Below are positions 1-9,012 of a stretch of 64,000 nt of DNA, piece after piece. The stretch is taken from positions 4,278,001-4,342,000 of the forward strand of contig NZ_AP022591.1 of the NCBI RefSeq assembly GCF_010731795.1. The letters run 5' to 3'. This DNA comes from Mycolicibacterium celeriflavum. GTDB taxonomy: Bacteria > Actinomycetota > Actinomycetes > Mycobacteriales > Mycobacteriaceae. Every line of letters begins with the position of its first letter. Position 1 is the stretch's first letter. Below the pieces are notes generated by a model. The model saw nothing but the letters and a program-made list of their open reading frames with translations. It made no database searches and was not told the DNA's origin. A program made the position numbers and the translations under genes.

Positions 1-1739
1 TGAACGAGTCTTCCCCTGCGGCAATTCTGCGTGAGCGCGCCGGATTTCAACCCGATGACACGGCGTTCACGTTCATCGACTACGACCAGGACTGGAACGG
101 TGTACCCGAAACCCTGACGTGGTCGCAGCTGTACCGGCGGACGACGAACGTCGCCCACGCGCTCAAAGGTTGCGCGTCGCCCGGTGACCGGGCGGTGATA
201 TCGGCACCGCAGGGGCTTGACTACATCGTCGCGTTCTACGGCGCATTGCAGGCCGGACTCATCGCGGTTCCGCTTTCGGTTCCGATGGGTGGTGTCACCG
301 ATGAGCGTGTTGATTCGGTGCTGCACGATTCGTCACCGACCGTCGTTCTCACGACGTCTGCCGTCGTCGACAGCGTCACGGCGTCCGTGCAGTCGCAGGG
401 CGGCCCGTCCACTCCGGCTGTCATCGCGGTCGATTCGCTGGACCTGGACGCGCCGCCGGTATCCGACACCGGGATCGAGGAGGGCCCGGATATCGCATAT
501 CTGCAGTACACATCCGGGTCGACCCGTACACCGGCGGGTGTCATGGTGTCGAACAGAAATCTCGTGATCAATTTCGGGCAGCTGATGGCCGACTTGTTCG
601 CCGACGACGGAAATGTGCCTCCGCCGGACACCACCATCGTGTCGTGGCTGCCGTTCTATCACGACATGGGTTTGATGGTCGGAATCTTCGTGCCGGTCTT
701 GGCGGGGCTGCACGCTGTGCTCATCAGCCCGATGGCATTCTTGCAACGGCCGGCCCGGTGGATGCAATTGCTGGCCAGCAATAGACACGCATTCTCGTCG
801 GCGCCCAACTTCGCGTTCGAGATAGCCGCCAAGAAGACATCCGACGAAGACATGGCCGGGCTTGATCTCGGGGAAGTGCGCGGCATCGGCAGCGGTAGCG
901 AGCGGATCAACCCCGCCACCATCAAGCGCTTCACTGAGCGGTTCGCCCGCTTCAACCTTCGCGACACGGTGTTACGGCCCGGATATGGCCTGGCAGAAGC
1001 GACGGTGTACGTGGTCACCGGCCGACCCAATCAGATTCCGAAGGTCGTCCGGTTCGACTCCGACAAGCTGACCGCCGGCAAGGCGGAACGCTGCCAGAAC
1101 GGTGGTGGGACACCGCTGGTCAGCTACGGAGTGCCACACTCGCCGACGGTTCGCATCGTTGATCCCGACACGAGGACCGAGTGTCCGGCCGGAGTGACCG
1201 GTGAGATCTGGGTGCACGGCGAGAACGTCGCGCTGGGCTATTGGCAGAAACCTGACGAGACCGCGGCCACGTTCGGCGCAAAGATCGTCGCTCCCTCTGA
1301 CGGCACACCCGAGGGGCCGTGGCTGCGGACCGGAGATCAGGGCTTCTTCTTCGACGACGAGGTGTTCGTCATCGGCCGCATCAAGGATCTGTTGATCGTG
1401 TACGGGCGCAACCACTCACCCGATGACATCGAGGCGACGGTCCAAGAGATCACGGCGGGCCGGTGCGCGGCGATCGCGGTTCCCGATCGTCAGACCGAGA
1501 AGCTCGTCCTCATCATCGAGGCCAAGAAGCGGGGCGACTCCGAACAGGAGGCGTCGGAGAAACTCGCTGAGGTCAAACGGGAAGTGACTTCAGCGATCTC
1601 CAACTCGCACGGTCTCAACGTCGCCGACCTTGTTCTGGTACCGCCTGGTTCCATACCGATCACCACGAGTGGCAAGGTCCGGCGGGCGACATGTGTCGAG
1701 CAGTACCGACAGAGTCAGTTCGCCCGCATCGACGCCTAG
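1..1739 (+). CDS. Fatty-acyl-AMP ligase (FAAL, FadD26/FadD28-like), first base of start codon outside window
   Basis: Adenylate-forming enzyme that should convert a fatty acid to acyl-AMP and pass it to an acyl carrier protein or polyketide synthase rather than to CoA. The window opens with TG AAC GAG TCT, so position 1 looks like the second base of an ATG/GTG; that start would give about 579 residues, the usual FAAL length. The P-loop YTSGSTRTPAG near residue 170 has the FAAL form seen in FadD26/FadD28. The core motifs YGLAEA, GYWQKP, WLRTGDQGF and KDLLIVYGRNHSPDDIE follow in order, and the C-terminal lysine motif is TTSGKVRR. It is followed on the same strand, after 67 bp, by ABC exporter genes; no PKS is visible downstream. 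The FAAL family call is firm, the lipid product unknown. Confidence 0.88.
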   Translation, partial: NESSPAAILRERAGFQPDDTAFTFIDYDQDWNGVPETLTWSQLYRRTTNVAHALKGCASPGDRAVISAPQGLDYIVAFYGALQAGLIAVPLSVPMGGVTDERVDSVLHDSSPTVVLTTSAVVDSVTASVQSQGGPSTPAVIAVDSLDLDAPPVSDTGIEEGPDIAYLQYTSGSTRTPAGVMVSNRNLVINFGQLMADLFADDGNVPPPDTTIVSWLPFYHDMGLMVGIFVPVLAGLHAVLISPMAFLQRPARWMQLLASNRHAFSSAPNFAFEIAAKKTSDEDMAGLDLGEVRGIGSGSERINPATIKRFTERFARFNLRDTVLRPGYGLAEATVYVVTGRPNQIPKVVRFDSDKLTAGKAERCQNGGGTPLVSYGVPHSPTVRIVDPDTRTECPAGVTGEIWVHGENVALGYWQKPDETAATFGAKIVAPSDGTPEGPWLRTGDQGFFFDDEVFVIGRIKDLLIVYGRNHSPDDIEATVQEITAGRCAAIAVPDRQTEKLVLIIEAKKRGDSEQEASEKLAEVKREVTSAISNSHGLNVADLVLVPPGSIPITTSGKVRRATCVEQYRQSQFARIDA

Positions 1740-1806
1740 GCGGCATTTGCCGGCTGCGGTGGGAAGCCGTTGACCTCATCCATTGTTGAGGTTCTACGGT
1801 GAATTG

Positions 1807-3690
1807 ATGAGTATCGAAACGGTCGCCCGCCAGACGCTGTACCGGCAGTCACACGCCCGGGGCGGCGACTTGCGCTCGCTTCTCAACTCCGCGCTGCTGC
1901 GTCGCATCTGGAATTTCTCCGCCCGCCATCACCCGCGGCTCCGCGGATTCGTCGCGGTCAGCGTCGTCGGTGCGCTTCTGGGCGTCGCCACGCCGGTACT
2001 GGCCGGCAAGGTCATCGACGCGATCACCGGGGACTCGGCCCGCACGGTGCTGTTGCTGGCGGCGGTCATCGCGGCGGTGGCGCTGGCGGAGACCGTCGCG
2101 TCGCTGGTGACCCGCTGGCTGTCGGCGAAGATCGGCGAGGGCCTCATCCTCGACCTGCGCACCGCGGTGTTCGACCACGTGCAACGGATGCCCGTCGCGT
2201 TCTTCACCCGGACCCGCACCGGCGCGCTGGTCAGCCGGCTCGGCAACGACGTGATGGGCGCGCAGCGGGCGTTCTCCGACACGCTGTCCGGTGTCGTGTC
2301 GAACCTGGTGACGCTCACGCTGACGTTGGTCGTGATGCTGTCGATCTCATGGCAGATCACGCTGCTGTCGCTGGCGCTGGTCCCGCTGTTCATCGTGCCC
2401 GCTCGACGGATCGGCGCCGCCATGGCGCGGCTGTCCCGCGAGGCCGCCGACCACAACGCGACGATGAACACGCAGATGACCGAACGGTTCTCGGCGCCGG
2501 GCGCCACGCTGGTGAAGCTGTTCGGCAATCCGGAGACCGAATCGCGGGAGTTCGCGGTGCGCGCGGGACGCGTTCGCGACATCGGCGTGAAGACCGCGAT
2601 GCTGCAGTCGGTCTTCATGAACTCGCTGACGCTGATGTCGGCGTTGGCGCTGGCCTTGGTCTACGGGCTCGGCGGTGTGCTGGCCATCGGTGGCCACCTG
2701 CAGGCGGGCGCGATCGTGTCGCTGGCCCTGCTGTTGACACGGTTGTACGCACCGCTGACCGCGCTGGCCAACGCGCACGTCGAGATCGCCACCGCTCTGG
2801 TGTCCTTCGAGCGGGTCTTCGAGGTCCTCGACCTCGAGCCGCTGATCCGGGAGAGGCCGAACGCCGTCGCGGTCCCCGAAGGACCCGTCGAGGTGGAGTT
2901 CGACGATGTGCGGTTCTCCTACCCGTCGGCGGACAAGGTGTCACTGGCCTCGCTGGAGGAGGTCGCGGTGCTCGACCACCGAGGCGGTGACGAAGTGCTG
3001 CACGGCATTTCGTTCACCGCGCGGCCGGGCGAGATGATCGCAATGGTCGGCTCGTCGGGCGCGGGCAAGTCGACGGTCGCGTCGCTGATCGCCCGCCTCT
3101 ACGACGTCGACTCCGGATCGATCGCGCTCAACGGTGTCGACGTCCGAGACGTGTCGTTCGCGTCGCTGAAGGACACCATCGGGGTGGTCACCCAGGACGG
3201 GCACCTGTTCCACGAGTCGATCCGCGCCAACCTCAAGCTCGCTGCGCCCGAGGCGACGGACGAGCAGTTGTGGGCGGCCCTCGAACGGGCACGGTTGGCC
3301 GACGTGGTCGCCGACATGCCCGACGGCCTCGACACCGTCGTCGGCGAACGCGGCTACCGCTTGTCCGGCGGGCAGCGGCAGCGGCTGACCATCGCCCGTT
3401 TGCTGCTGGGCCGGTCACGGGTCGTCGTGCTCGACGAGGCCACCGCATCGCTGGACTCCGAATCCGAGGCCGCCGTGCAGCAGGCGCTGACCGAGGCGCT
3501 TGCCGGCCGCACCTCCATCGTCATCGCCCACCGGCTGTCGACGGTACGTGCGGCCGACCTCATCCTCGTCGTCGAGGACGGCCGCATCGTCGAACGGGGC
3601 ACCCACTTCGAACTGCTCGCGAGCCGCGGCCGATACGCCGACCTGTACGAGACCCAGTTCGGTGATCAGGAAGAAGGCGTTGCGGCATGA
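1807..3690 (+). CDS. ABC exporter half-transporter (fused TMD-NBD), canonical ATP sites
   Basis: 627-residue ABC exporter subunit with an N-terminal six-helix transmembrane domain (roughly residues 45-310) and a C-terminal nucleotide-binding domain. Walker A GSSGAGKST lies near residue 412, the signature LSGGQRQR near 518 and Walker B VVVLDEATASLD near 538, with the catalytic Glu present, so it could work as a homodimer. The NBD has an unusual insertion of about 20 residues (around KVSLASLEEVAVLDHRGG) between the A-loop strand and Walker A. ATG at 1807 is chosen over an in-frame TTG at 1783. It sits 67 bp after the acyl-AMP ligase, so lipid export is possible, but the substrate cannot be read from the sequence. 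Confidence 0.85.
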   Translation: MSIETVARQTLYRQSHARGGDLRSLLNSALLRRIWNFSARHHPRLRGFVAVSVVGALLGVATPVLAGKVIDAITGDSARTVLLLAAVIAAVALAETVASLVTRWLSAKIGEGLILDLRTAVFDHVQRMPVAFFTRTRTGALVSRLGNDVMGAQRAFSDTLSGVVSNLVTLTLTLVVMLSISWQITLLSLALVPLFIVPARRIGAAMARLSREAADHNATMNTQMTERFSAPGATLVKLFGNPETESREFAVRAGRVRDIGVKTAMLQSVFMNSLTLMSALALALVYGLGGVLAIGGHLQAGAIVSLALLLTRLYAPLTALANAHVEIATALVSFERVFEVLDLEPLIRERPNAVAVPEGPVEVEFDDVRFSYPSADKVSLASLEEVAVLDHRGGDEVLHGISFTARPGEMIAMVGSSGAGKSTVASLIARLYDVDSGSIALNGVDVRDVSFASLKDTIGVVTQDGHLFHESIRANLKLAAPEATDEQLWAALERARLADVVADMPDGLDTVVGERGYRLSGGQRQRLTIARLLLGRSRVVVLDEATASLDSESEAAVQQALTEALAGRTSIVIAHRLSTVRAADLILVVEDGRIVERGTHFELLASRGRYADLYETQFGDQEEGVAA

Positions 3691-3700
3691 CAATCACGTC

Positions 3701-3725
3701 GAGATCGACGTTTTGGTCGATTCTC
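3701..3725 (+). terminator. Short hairpin after first ABC gene
   Basis: GAGATCGAC (3701-3709) pairs with GTCGATTCTC (3716-3725, one bulged base) around the loop GTTTTG. It lies 10 bp after the stop codon at 3690 and 75 bp before the next ABC gene. There is no long T-run, so it may be a weak terminator or an mRNA processing or stability element. Confidence 0.35.
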
Positions 3726-3799
3726 GGCGTCGATTCCCGCCAATTCGTCGGTTTCGGCGAAGCGGTTATCCGGTTGCCCCGCATGGGAAGATGGACTAA

Positions 3800-5719
3800 G
3801 TGGTTAACCCCGTAGACTCCGTCGTCCCTGCCCTGCGCTCGACGCCGGCCATCGCACCGCCACCGCAACGCCGACGCGCCAGCTCGGACCTGTGGCGGAT
3901 GATGCCGTACCTGATGCCGTACCGGGCGCGGTGGATCGCGATGGTCACCGTCGCGATCGCCAGCCTGGCCGCCACCGTGGCGATCCCGCTGATGACCAAG
4001 GCCGTCATCGACGGTCCGGTCCGGCGTCAGGACCCGCAAGGTCTGTGGCTGCTGGGCGCCGCCGCGATGGGTGTCGGCATCTGTGAGGCGGTGCTCTGGT
4101 TCATCCGCCGTTGGCTGGCGGCGCGCGCCACCATGGGGGTCGAGGCCGACATCCGCAAAGACCTCTACGCGCGACTGCAGGTCCTGCCGATGAGCTTCCA
4201 CGGCCGCTGGCAGTCCGGTCAGCTGCTGTCGCGGATCATGAACGACCTCAGCACGATTCGCCGCTTCATGTCCTTCGGCCTGCTCTTTCTGCTGCTCAAC
4301 GGCCTGCAGATCACCGTGGTGACCGCGATCCTGCTGGTGATGTACTGGCCGCTGGGCGTGGTCGTGGTCGTGTCGATCGTGCCGATCACATTGACCGTCC
4401 TGCACTTTCAGCAGGAGTACACCCGGCTGTCGCGGTTGGCTCAGGACCAGGCCGGCCACGTCGCCACCCACGTCGAGGAGTCCGCGCTGGGCCTGCGGGT
4501 GGTGAAGTCCTTCGGCCGCGAGGAGTACGTCTACGACCGGTTCGACGAACAGCTCACGAATCTGTATGACACCCAGCTGGATCGGGTGTCGGTGTCGGCG
4601 AAGTTCTGGACCCTGCTCGAGGTCATCCCGAACCTGACGTTGATCGTCGTGCTCGGCTTCGGGGCCTACGCGGCCGGCCACGGCCACGTCACCATGGGCA
4701 CGCTGGTCGCGTTCATCACGATGATGCTGTCGCTGGTGTGGCCGATCGCGTCGCTGGGCTTCCTGCTGTCGATGACGCAGGAGTCGTTCACCGCAGCCAA
4801 CCGGATCGCCGAGATCTTCGATGCGCCACGCGAAATCGTCGACGGCACCGTCGACCAGCCGTCGCGCGGCGGGCGACTGGAGCTCATCGACGTGGGCTTC
4901 AAGTTTCCTGACGCTGGGCCTGACGGCTGGGCACTGCGCCACGTCACCGTCACGGTCGAACCGGGGGAGACGCTGGCGCTGGTCGGGTCGACGGGCGCGG
5001 GCAAGTCGGTGCTGGCGGCGCTGCTGTCGAGACTCTACGACGTCACCGAAGGCGCGATCTGCATCGACGGCCGCGACATCCGCGAGCTGAGCCTGACCGC
5101 GCTGCGGCAGACGGTGGCCACGGCGTTCGAGGACCCGACGCTGTTCTCGATGTCGGTGGCCGAGAACTTACGGCTGGGCCGGCCGGACGCGACCGACGCC
5201 GACTTGCGTCAGGCCGTCGAGGTCGCCGCCGCGGACTTCGTGTACGACCTGCCGTTCGGCCTCGACACCCGCATCGGCGAGCAGGGCATGAGCCTGTCCG
5301 GAGGTCAGCGCCAACGGCTGTCGCTCGCGCGCGCGATCCTGTCGGCGCCGAGAATCCTCGTGCTCGACGACACGCTGTCGGCGCTCGACGTTCACACCGA
5401 GGCGGTCGTCGAGGAGGCGCTGCGACGCGTGCTGCACTCCGTCACCGGAATCGTTGTCGCGCACCGCGCGTCGACGGTTCTGCTGGCCGACAAGGTGGCG
5501 TTGCTGGAGAACGGGACCATCACCCACGTCGGCACCCACGCCGAACTGTTGGCCGGGGTGCCGCAGTACCGCTATCTGCTGGCCGCCGACGACGAGCTCG
5601 ACGACGGTTGTGAGCGCGTCCCCACATGGGAGGACGAGGAGGACCGGGCACGCCTCGAGCACCTCGTCGAGGAAAAGCCACCGCGCCGGTACGTCACCTC
5701 GGAGGCCGAGCGCCGATGA
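3800..5719 (+). CDS. ABC exporter subunit, probable degenerate-site half of a heterodimer
   Basis: 639-residue TMD-NBD exporter half. The membrane domain occupies about residues 30-325. Walker A GSTGAGKS is near residue 395, the signature LSGGQRQR near 500 and Walker B ILVLDDTLSALD near 520-531. The residue after the Walker B Asp is Asp, not the catalytic Glu, which is typical of the non-hydrolysing site of heterodimeric exporters such as TM287/288 or LmrCD. GTG at 3800 has GGGAAG about 9 nt upstream; an upstream ATG at 3791 runs into TAA after one codon. Its stop overlaps the next ABC gene by ATGA (5716-5719), which argues that the two products pair. It resembles one half of the fused mycobacterial exporter Rv0194. 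Substrate unknown. Confidence 0.87.
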   Translation: MVNPVDSVVPALRSTPAIAPPPQRRRASSDLWRMMPYLMPYRARWIAMVTVAIASLAATVAIPLMTKAVIDGPVRRQDPQGLWLLGAAAMGVGICEAVLWFIRRWLAARATMGVEADIRKDLYARLQVLPMSFHGRWQSGQLLSRIMNDLSTIRRFMSFGLLFLLLNGLQITVVTAILLVMYWPLGVVVVVSIVPITLTVLHFQQEYTRLSRLAQDQAGHVATHVEESALGLRVVKSFGREEYVYDRFDEQLTNLYDTQLDRVSVSAKFWTLLEVIPNLTLIVVLGFGAYAAGHGHVTMGTLVAFITMMLSLVWPIASLGFLLSMTQESFTAANRIAEIFDAPREIVDGTVDQPSRGGRLELIDVGFKFPDAGPDGWALRHVTVTVEPGETLALVGSTGAGKSVLAALLSRLYDVTEGAICIDGRDIRELSLTALRQTVATAFEDPTLFSMSVAENLRLGRPDATDADLRQAVEVAAADFVYDLPFGLDTRIGEQGMSLSGGQRQRLSLARAILSAPRILVLDDTLSALDVHTEAVVEEALRRVLHSVTGIVVAHRASTVLLADKVALLENGTITHVGTHAELLAGVPQYRYLLAADDELDDGCERVPTWEDEEDRARLEHLVEEKPPRRYVTSEAERR

Positions 5720-7560
5720 CCGTGACCGATACCCCGGATACCGCGACCACCGAGTGGCGGGGCAAGTTCGACGAACAGCAGGACGACCTGCCGATCGACG
5801 AGAGCATCGACCGACGCCGCGAAGCGCGCGCACTGCTCGGCTCGCTGCTGCGCCCGTACCGCCTCACTGTGGCCCTACTCGCGCTCGTCGTGGTGGTGGA
5901 AAACGCCGCGCGCCTTTCGGTGCCGATCCTCGTCCAGCGCGGCATCGACCATGGCATCCCGCCGATCATCGAGGGCGGTACGGCGCACACGCTGCTGACG
6001 ATCGTCGGTGCCCTCGCCGTCGTGGTGGTGGTACAAGCCACCAGCCGGATGTTCTTCCTGCGGCGCTCGGGCCGCATCGGGCAGAAGGTGCTCCGGGAGT
6101 TGCGCCGCCGGGTGTTTCGGCATTTCCAGCGGCTCGACATCGCGTTCCACGAGCGCTACACGTCGGGCCGGGTGGTGAGCCGGTCCACCAACGACGTCGA
6201 GGCCATCCAGGACATGCTGGAAACCGGCTTCGACAGCCTGGTCACCGCGGTGCTCACGCTCTTCGGCACCGCGATCCTGCTCGTCACGCTCGACTGGCGG
6301 CTCGGGTTGATGTGTCTTGGCGCGTTCCCGGTGCTGATCGGGCTGGTGTGGTGGTTCCGCAACGAGTCGGCCAAGACGTATCGCCGGGTGCGGGAGAGCG
6401 CCGCGTTGGTGATCGTGCAGTTCGTCGAGACGATGACCGGTATCAAGGCCGTGCAGGCCTACCGCCGTGAACCGCGCAACCAGCAGATCTTCGAAGACAT
6501 CGCCGACCGCTACAAGGCGGACAACGAGCGCACCTTCCGCCTGCTCGCGATCTTCATGCCGGGCGTCAAGCTGGTCGGCAACCTCACCACCGGCGTGGTG
6601 CTGCTCTACGGCGGCTACCGGGTTCTGAACGGCGAGATGACGATCGGCACGCTGACGGCTTTCCTGCTGTACCTGCGCATGTTCTTCGAACCCATGCAGG
6701 AGATCTCGCAGTTCTTCAACACGTTCCAGTCGGCGTCCTCGGCGCTGGAGAAACTGGCCGGTGTGCTGGCCGAGCGGCCGGGCATCAAGGACCCCGCGCG
6801 TTCCGCGGCGCTGTCCGACGTGCGCGGCGAGATCGCTTTTCGCGACGTGCGATTCGCGTACGTTCCCGACCGACCGGTGCTGCCCGGGCTGACGCTCGAG
6901 GTGCCTGCGGGCCAGACCGTCGCGCTGGTCGGCACCACCGGCGCGGGCAAGACCACGATCGCCAAGCTGATCGCCCGGTTCTACGACCCGACGTCCGGCG
7001 CGGTCACGTTGGACGGCGTCGACCTGCGCGAGCTTTCCCAGGTCGAACTGCGCCGGCATGTCGTGATGGTCACGCAGGAGAACTTCATGTTCGACGGGAC
7101 CATCGCCGACAACATCCGATTCGGCCGGCCCGAGGCCACGGACGCGCAGGTCGCCGCGGCGGCCGAAGCCGTCGGCGCCGACCGGTTCATCGCCGCGCTG
7201 CCCGACGGGTACGCCACCGACGTCGCCAAACGGGGTGGCCGACTCTCGGCGGGGCAGCGCCAACTCGTCGCGTTCGCCCGGGCGTTCCTCGCCGACCCCG
7301 CGGTGCTGATCCTCGACGAGGCGACGTCGTCGCTGGACATCCCGAGCGAACGCATGGTGCAGCGGGCGCTGGCGACGGTGCTCGCCGACCGCACGGCGCT
7401 GGTCATCGCGCACCGGCTGTCGACGGTGCAGATCGCCGACCGGGTGCTGGTGCTCGAACACGGCCGGATCGTCGAGGACGGCACACCTGCGGATCTCATC
7501 GCCCGCGGTGACGGCCGCTACGCCGCGCTGCACCGGGCGTGGGTGCAGTCGCTGGCATAG
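5716..7560 (+). CDS. ABC exporter subunit, partner of the preceding gene
   Basis: 614-residue TMD-NBD exporter half starting at the ATG that overlaps the previous stop (ATGA). Walker A GTTGAGKTT is near residue 406 and Walker B VLILDEATSSLD near 529 with an intact catalytic Glu. The signature reads LSAGQRQLV instead of LSGGQ. In a head-to-tail NBD dimer this altered signature would face the Asp-for-Glu Walker B of the upstream subunit, giving one consensus and one degenerate ATP site. That complementary pattern supports an obligate heterodimer. The gene ends 15 bp before a large hairpin shared with the convergent oxidoreductase gene. Confidence 0.88.
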   Translation: MTVTDTPDTATTEWRGKFDEQQDDLPIDESIDRRREARALLGSLLRPYRLTVALLALVVVVENAARLSVPILVQRGIDHGIPPIIEGGTAHTLLTIVGALAVVVVVQATSRMFFLRRSGRIGQKVLRELRRRVFRHFQRLDIAFHERYTSGRVVSRSTNDVEAIQDMLETGFDSLVTAVLTLFGTAILLVTLDWRLGLMCLGAFPVLIGLVWWFRNESAKTYRRVRESAALVIVQFVETMTGIKAVQAYRREPRNQQIFEDIADRYKADNERTFRLLAIFMPGVKLVGNLTTGVVLLYGGYRVLNGEMTIGTLTAFLLYLRMFFEPMQEISQFFNTFQSASSALEKLAGVLAERPGIKDPARSAALSDVRGEIAFRDVRFAYVPDRPVLPGLTLEVPAGQTVALVGTTGAGKTTIAKLIARFYDPTSGAVTLDGVDLRELSQVELRRHVVMVTQENFMFDGTIADNIRFGRPEATDAQVAAAAEAVGADRFIAALPDGYATDVAKRGGRLSAGQRQLVAFARAFLADPAVLILDEATSSLDIPSERMVQRALATVLADRTALVIAHRLSTVQIADRVLVLEHGRIVEDGTPADLIARGDGRYAALHRAWVQSLA

Positions 7561-7574
7561 GGGCGCACCACCAT

Positions 7575-7630
7575 CGAAACTGCGCAGAGATCGAGAGTTT
7601 GAGCGATTTCACGATCTGTGTGTAGTTTCG
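7575..7630. terminator. Long palindrome between convergent genes, likely bidirectional terminator
   Basis: CGAAACTGCGCAGAGATCG (7575-7593) pairs with CGATCTGTGTGTAGTTTCG (7612-7630): a 19-bp stem with three non-Watson-Crick positions, two of them G-U capable in the plus-strand RNA, and an 18-nt loop. It lies between the stops of the ABC gene (7560) and the leftward oxidoreductase (7636). The same arm sequence recurs at 49435-49494. Confidence 0.6.
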
Positions 7631-7635
7631 GCAAA

Positions 7636-9012
7636 TTAGGCCTGCGCCAGCAGCTCTTCCAACTTCTCGTTGATCTCCGGTAGCTGCGAGGTGAGCATCG
7701 AGATGATCCGCTCCCGCGCCCGCACGCTGACGTTCGCGGTGACATGGTGCAGGGCGTTGAGGCGGGCCGCGTCGACCCACGCCATCATGTCCGGGTCGGA
7801 GAACCACTTCAGTTGATTCTCGTTGAAAATCAGCATCATCCGAAGCCAATCGGTCGGTACATGTGGGTACGGCACCGGCCGGCAGAGCGCGTTGCGGGTG
7901 ACATCGTCCGGATACGCCGCCTCGACGTGCGCGATCACCGATGCGCTGAAGGCGGGTTGGCAGGTGCGCACCGTCTGCAGGGCGATGCGGTCGCCGCTGA
8001 ACACCGTCGTCACCGGTTCCTTGCCCAAACCGTCTGCGCTGCAGTCGATGTACAGCACAGAGGACTCGACGTCGCGGACGCCGTCGTCGAGCGTGATGCG
8101 GCCCGGCTCGACCGCTTGAACATGGCCCATCCGCACGACGTCGCCGATACGCCGCAACTCGGAAAGCTCCGCCTGCGACAGGATCGCGCACCGGTACATC
8201 GTCGGCTCGACGGACCGGTCGATGCGCTGCAGGCAGCCCTTGTCCTCCAGCCGGTCGAACAGATCGGGAAGCGACTCCGCTTCCCGCACGGCGGCGAGTT
8301 GGTTGGCGAAGTCGCGCAGCACCACCTGTGCGAACTCCCTGCCCGGTTGGATCGCCGCGCGATCGAGCACCCATGATTCGCGGGGCTTGATCCACGTCAC
8401 GCGCGACGGCGCGACTCCGTGCCGCAGCAGCCACAGACACGAGTCCATCGCCGTCTTGCCGGCGCCGACGACCACGTAGCGGTCGCGCGCCTCGCGAATC
8501 CGCGGCAGGTCGTTGGGCGGCACCACATCCACACCGGGCGCTACCGCATACGACGGGCGCCGCATCGACGGCACGACGATCTCCACGTGGGTGGTCACCA
8601 CGCGCCGCGCAACCACCTCGACGTCCTCACCGCCGAGCGTGCGCACCCGCCCGTCGCCGAGATACTCGCTCATCGGCAGGTACGTCACCCGCCCGGTCGG
8701 CAGCAGATGCTGGCGCATCACCGCGTCGAAGTACGCGCACACCTCGGCGCCGCTGGCCAACTCGTAATAGCCTGCGTTGAGCCCGAATTGGTCGATGGTG
8801 TCGCTGCCCAGGCCGCGGGAGTTCACGCCGTAGTAGGCCGACGGCTGGTGCAGCCGCACGAATGGGTACGCCGTCGTCCAGTGCCCGCCCGGTTGGTCGT
8901 TACGATCCACCACCACGACCGTGGCATCGGACTCGCCGACCAGCGTGTCGGTGAACGCCAGCCCCATCGCCCCGGCGCCGATCACCAGATAGTCGGCTTC
9001 CAGCGTGCGCAT
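7636..9012 (-). CDS. FAD/NAD(P)-binding oxidoreductase
   Basis: 458-residue flavoprotein with an N-terminal FAD-binding Rossmann motif GAGAMG near residues 12-17, followed by PGGHW, and a second Rossmann-like motif VVGAGKTAMD near residue 185, as in pyridine-nucleotide-dependent oxidoreductases and FAD monooxygenase-like proteins. The ATG at 9012-9010 directly abuts the stop of the epoxide hydrolase gene (9013), so the two are translationally linked. As the third gene of the operon it probably oxidises or hydroxylates an intermediate made by the upstream monooxygenase and epoxide hydrolase. The exact reaction is not known. Confidence 0.75.
   Translation of the reverse strand: MRTLEADYLVIGAGAMGLAFTDTLVGESDATVVVVDRNDQPGGHWTTAYPFVRLHQPSAYYGVNSRGLGSDTIDQFGLNAGYYELASGAEVCAYFDAVMRQHLLPTGRVTYLPMSEYLGDGRVRTLGGEDVEVVARRVVTTHVEIVVPSMRRPSYAVAPGVDVVPPNDLPRIREARDRYVVVGAGKTAMDSCLWLLRHGVAPSRVTWIKPRESWVLDRAAIQPGREFAQVVLRDFANQLAAVREAESLPDLFDRLEDKGCLQRIDRSVEPTMYRCAILSQAELSELRRIGDVVRMGHVQAVEPGRITLDDGVRDVESSVLYIDCSADGLGKEPVTTVFSGDRIALQTVRTCQPAFSASVIAHVEAAYPDDVTRNALCRPVPYPHVPTDWLRMMLIFNENQLKWFSDPDMMAWVDAARLNALHHVTANVSVRARERIISMLTSQLPEINEKLEELLAQA

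Noticed and set aside
3560..4942. Long minus-strand frame opposite the ABC genes
   Set aside because: Shadow of the ABC coding region, with His/Gln/Arg-rich low-complexity translation and no motif.
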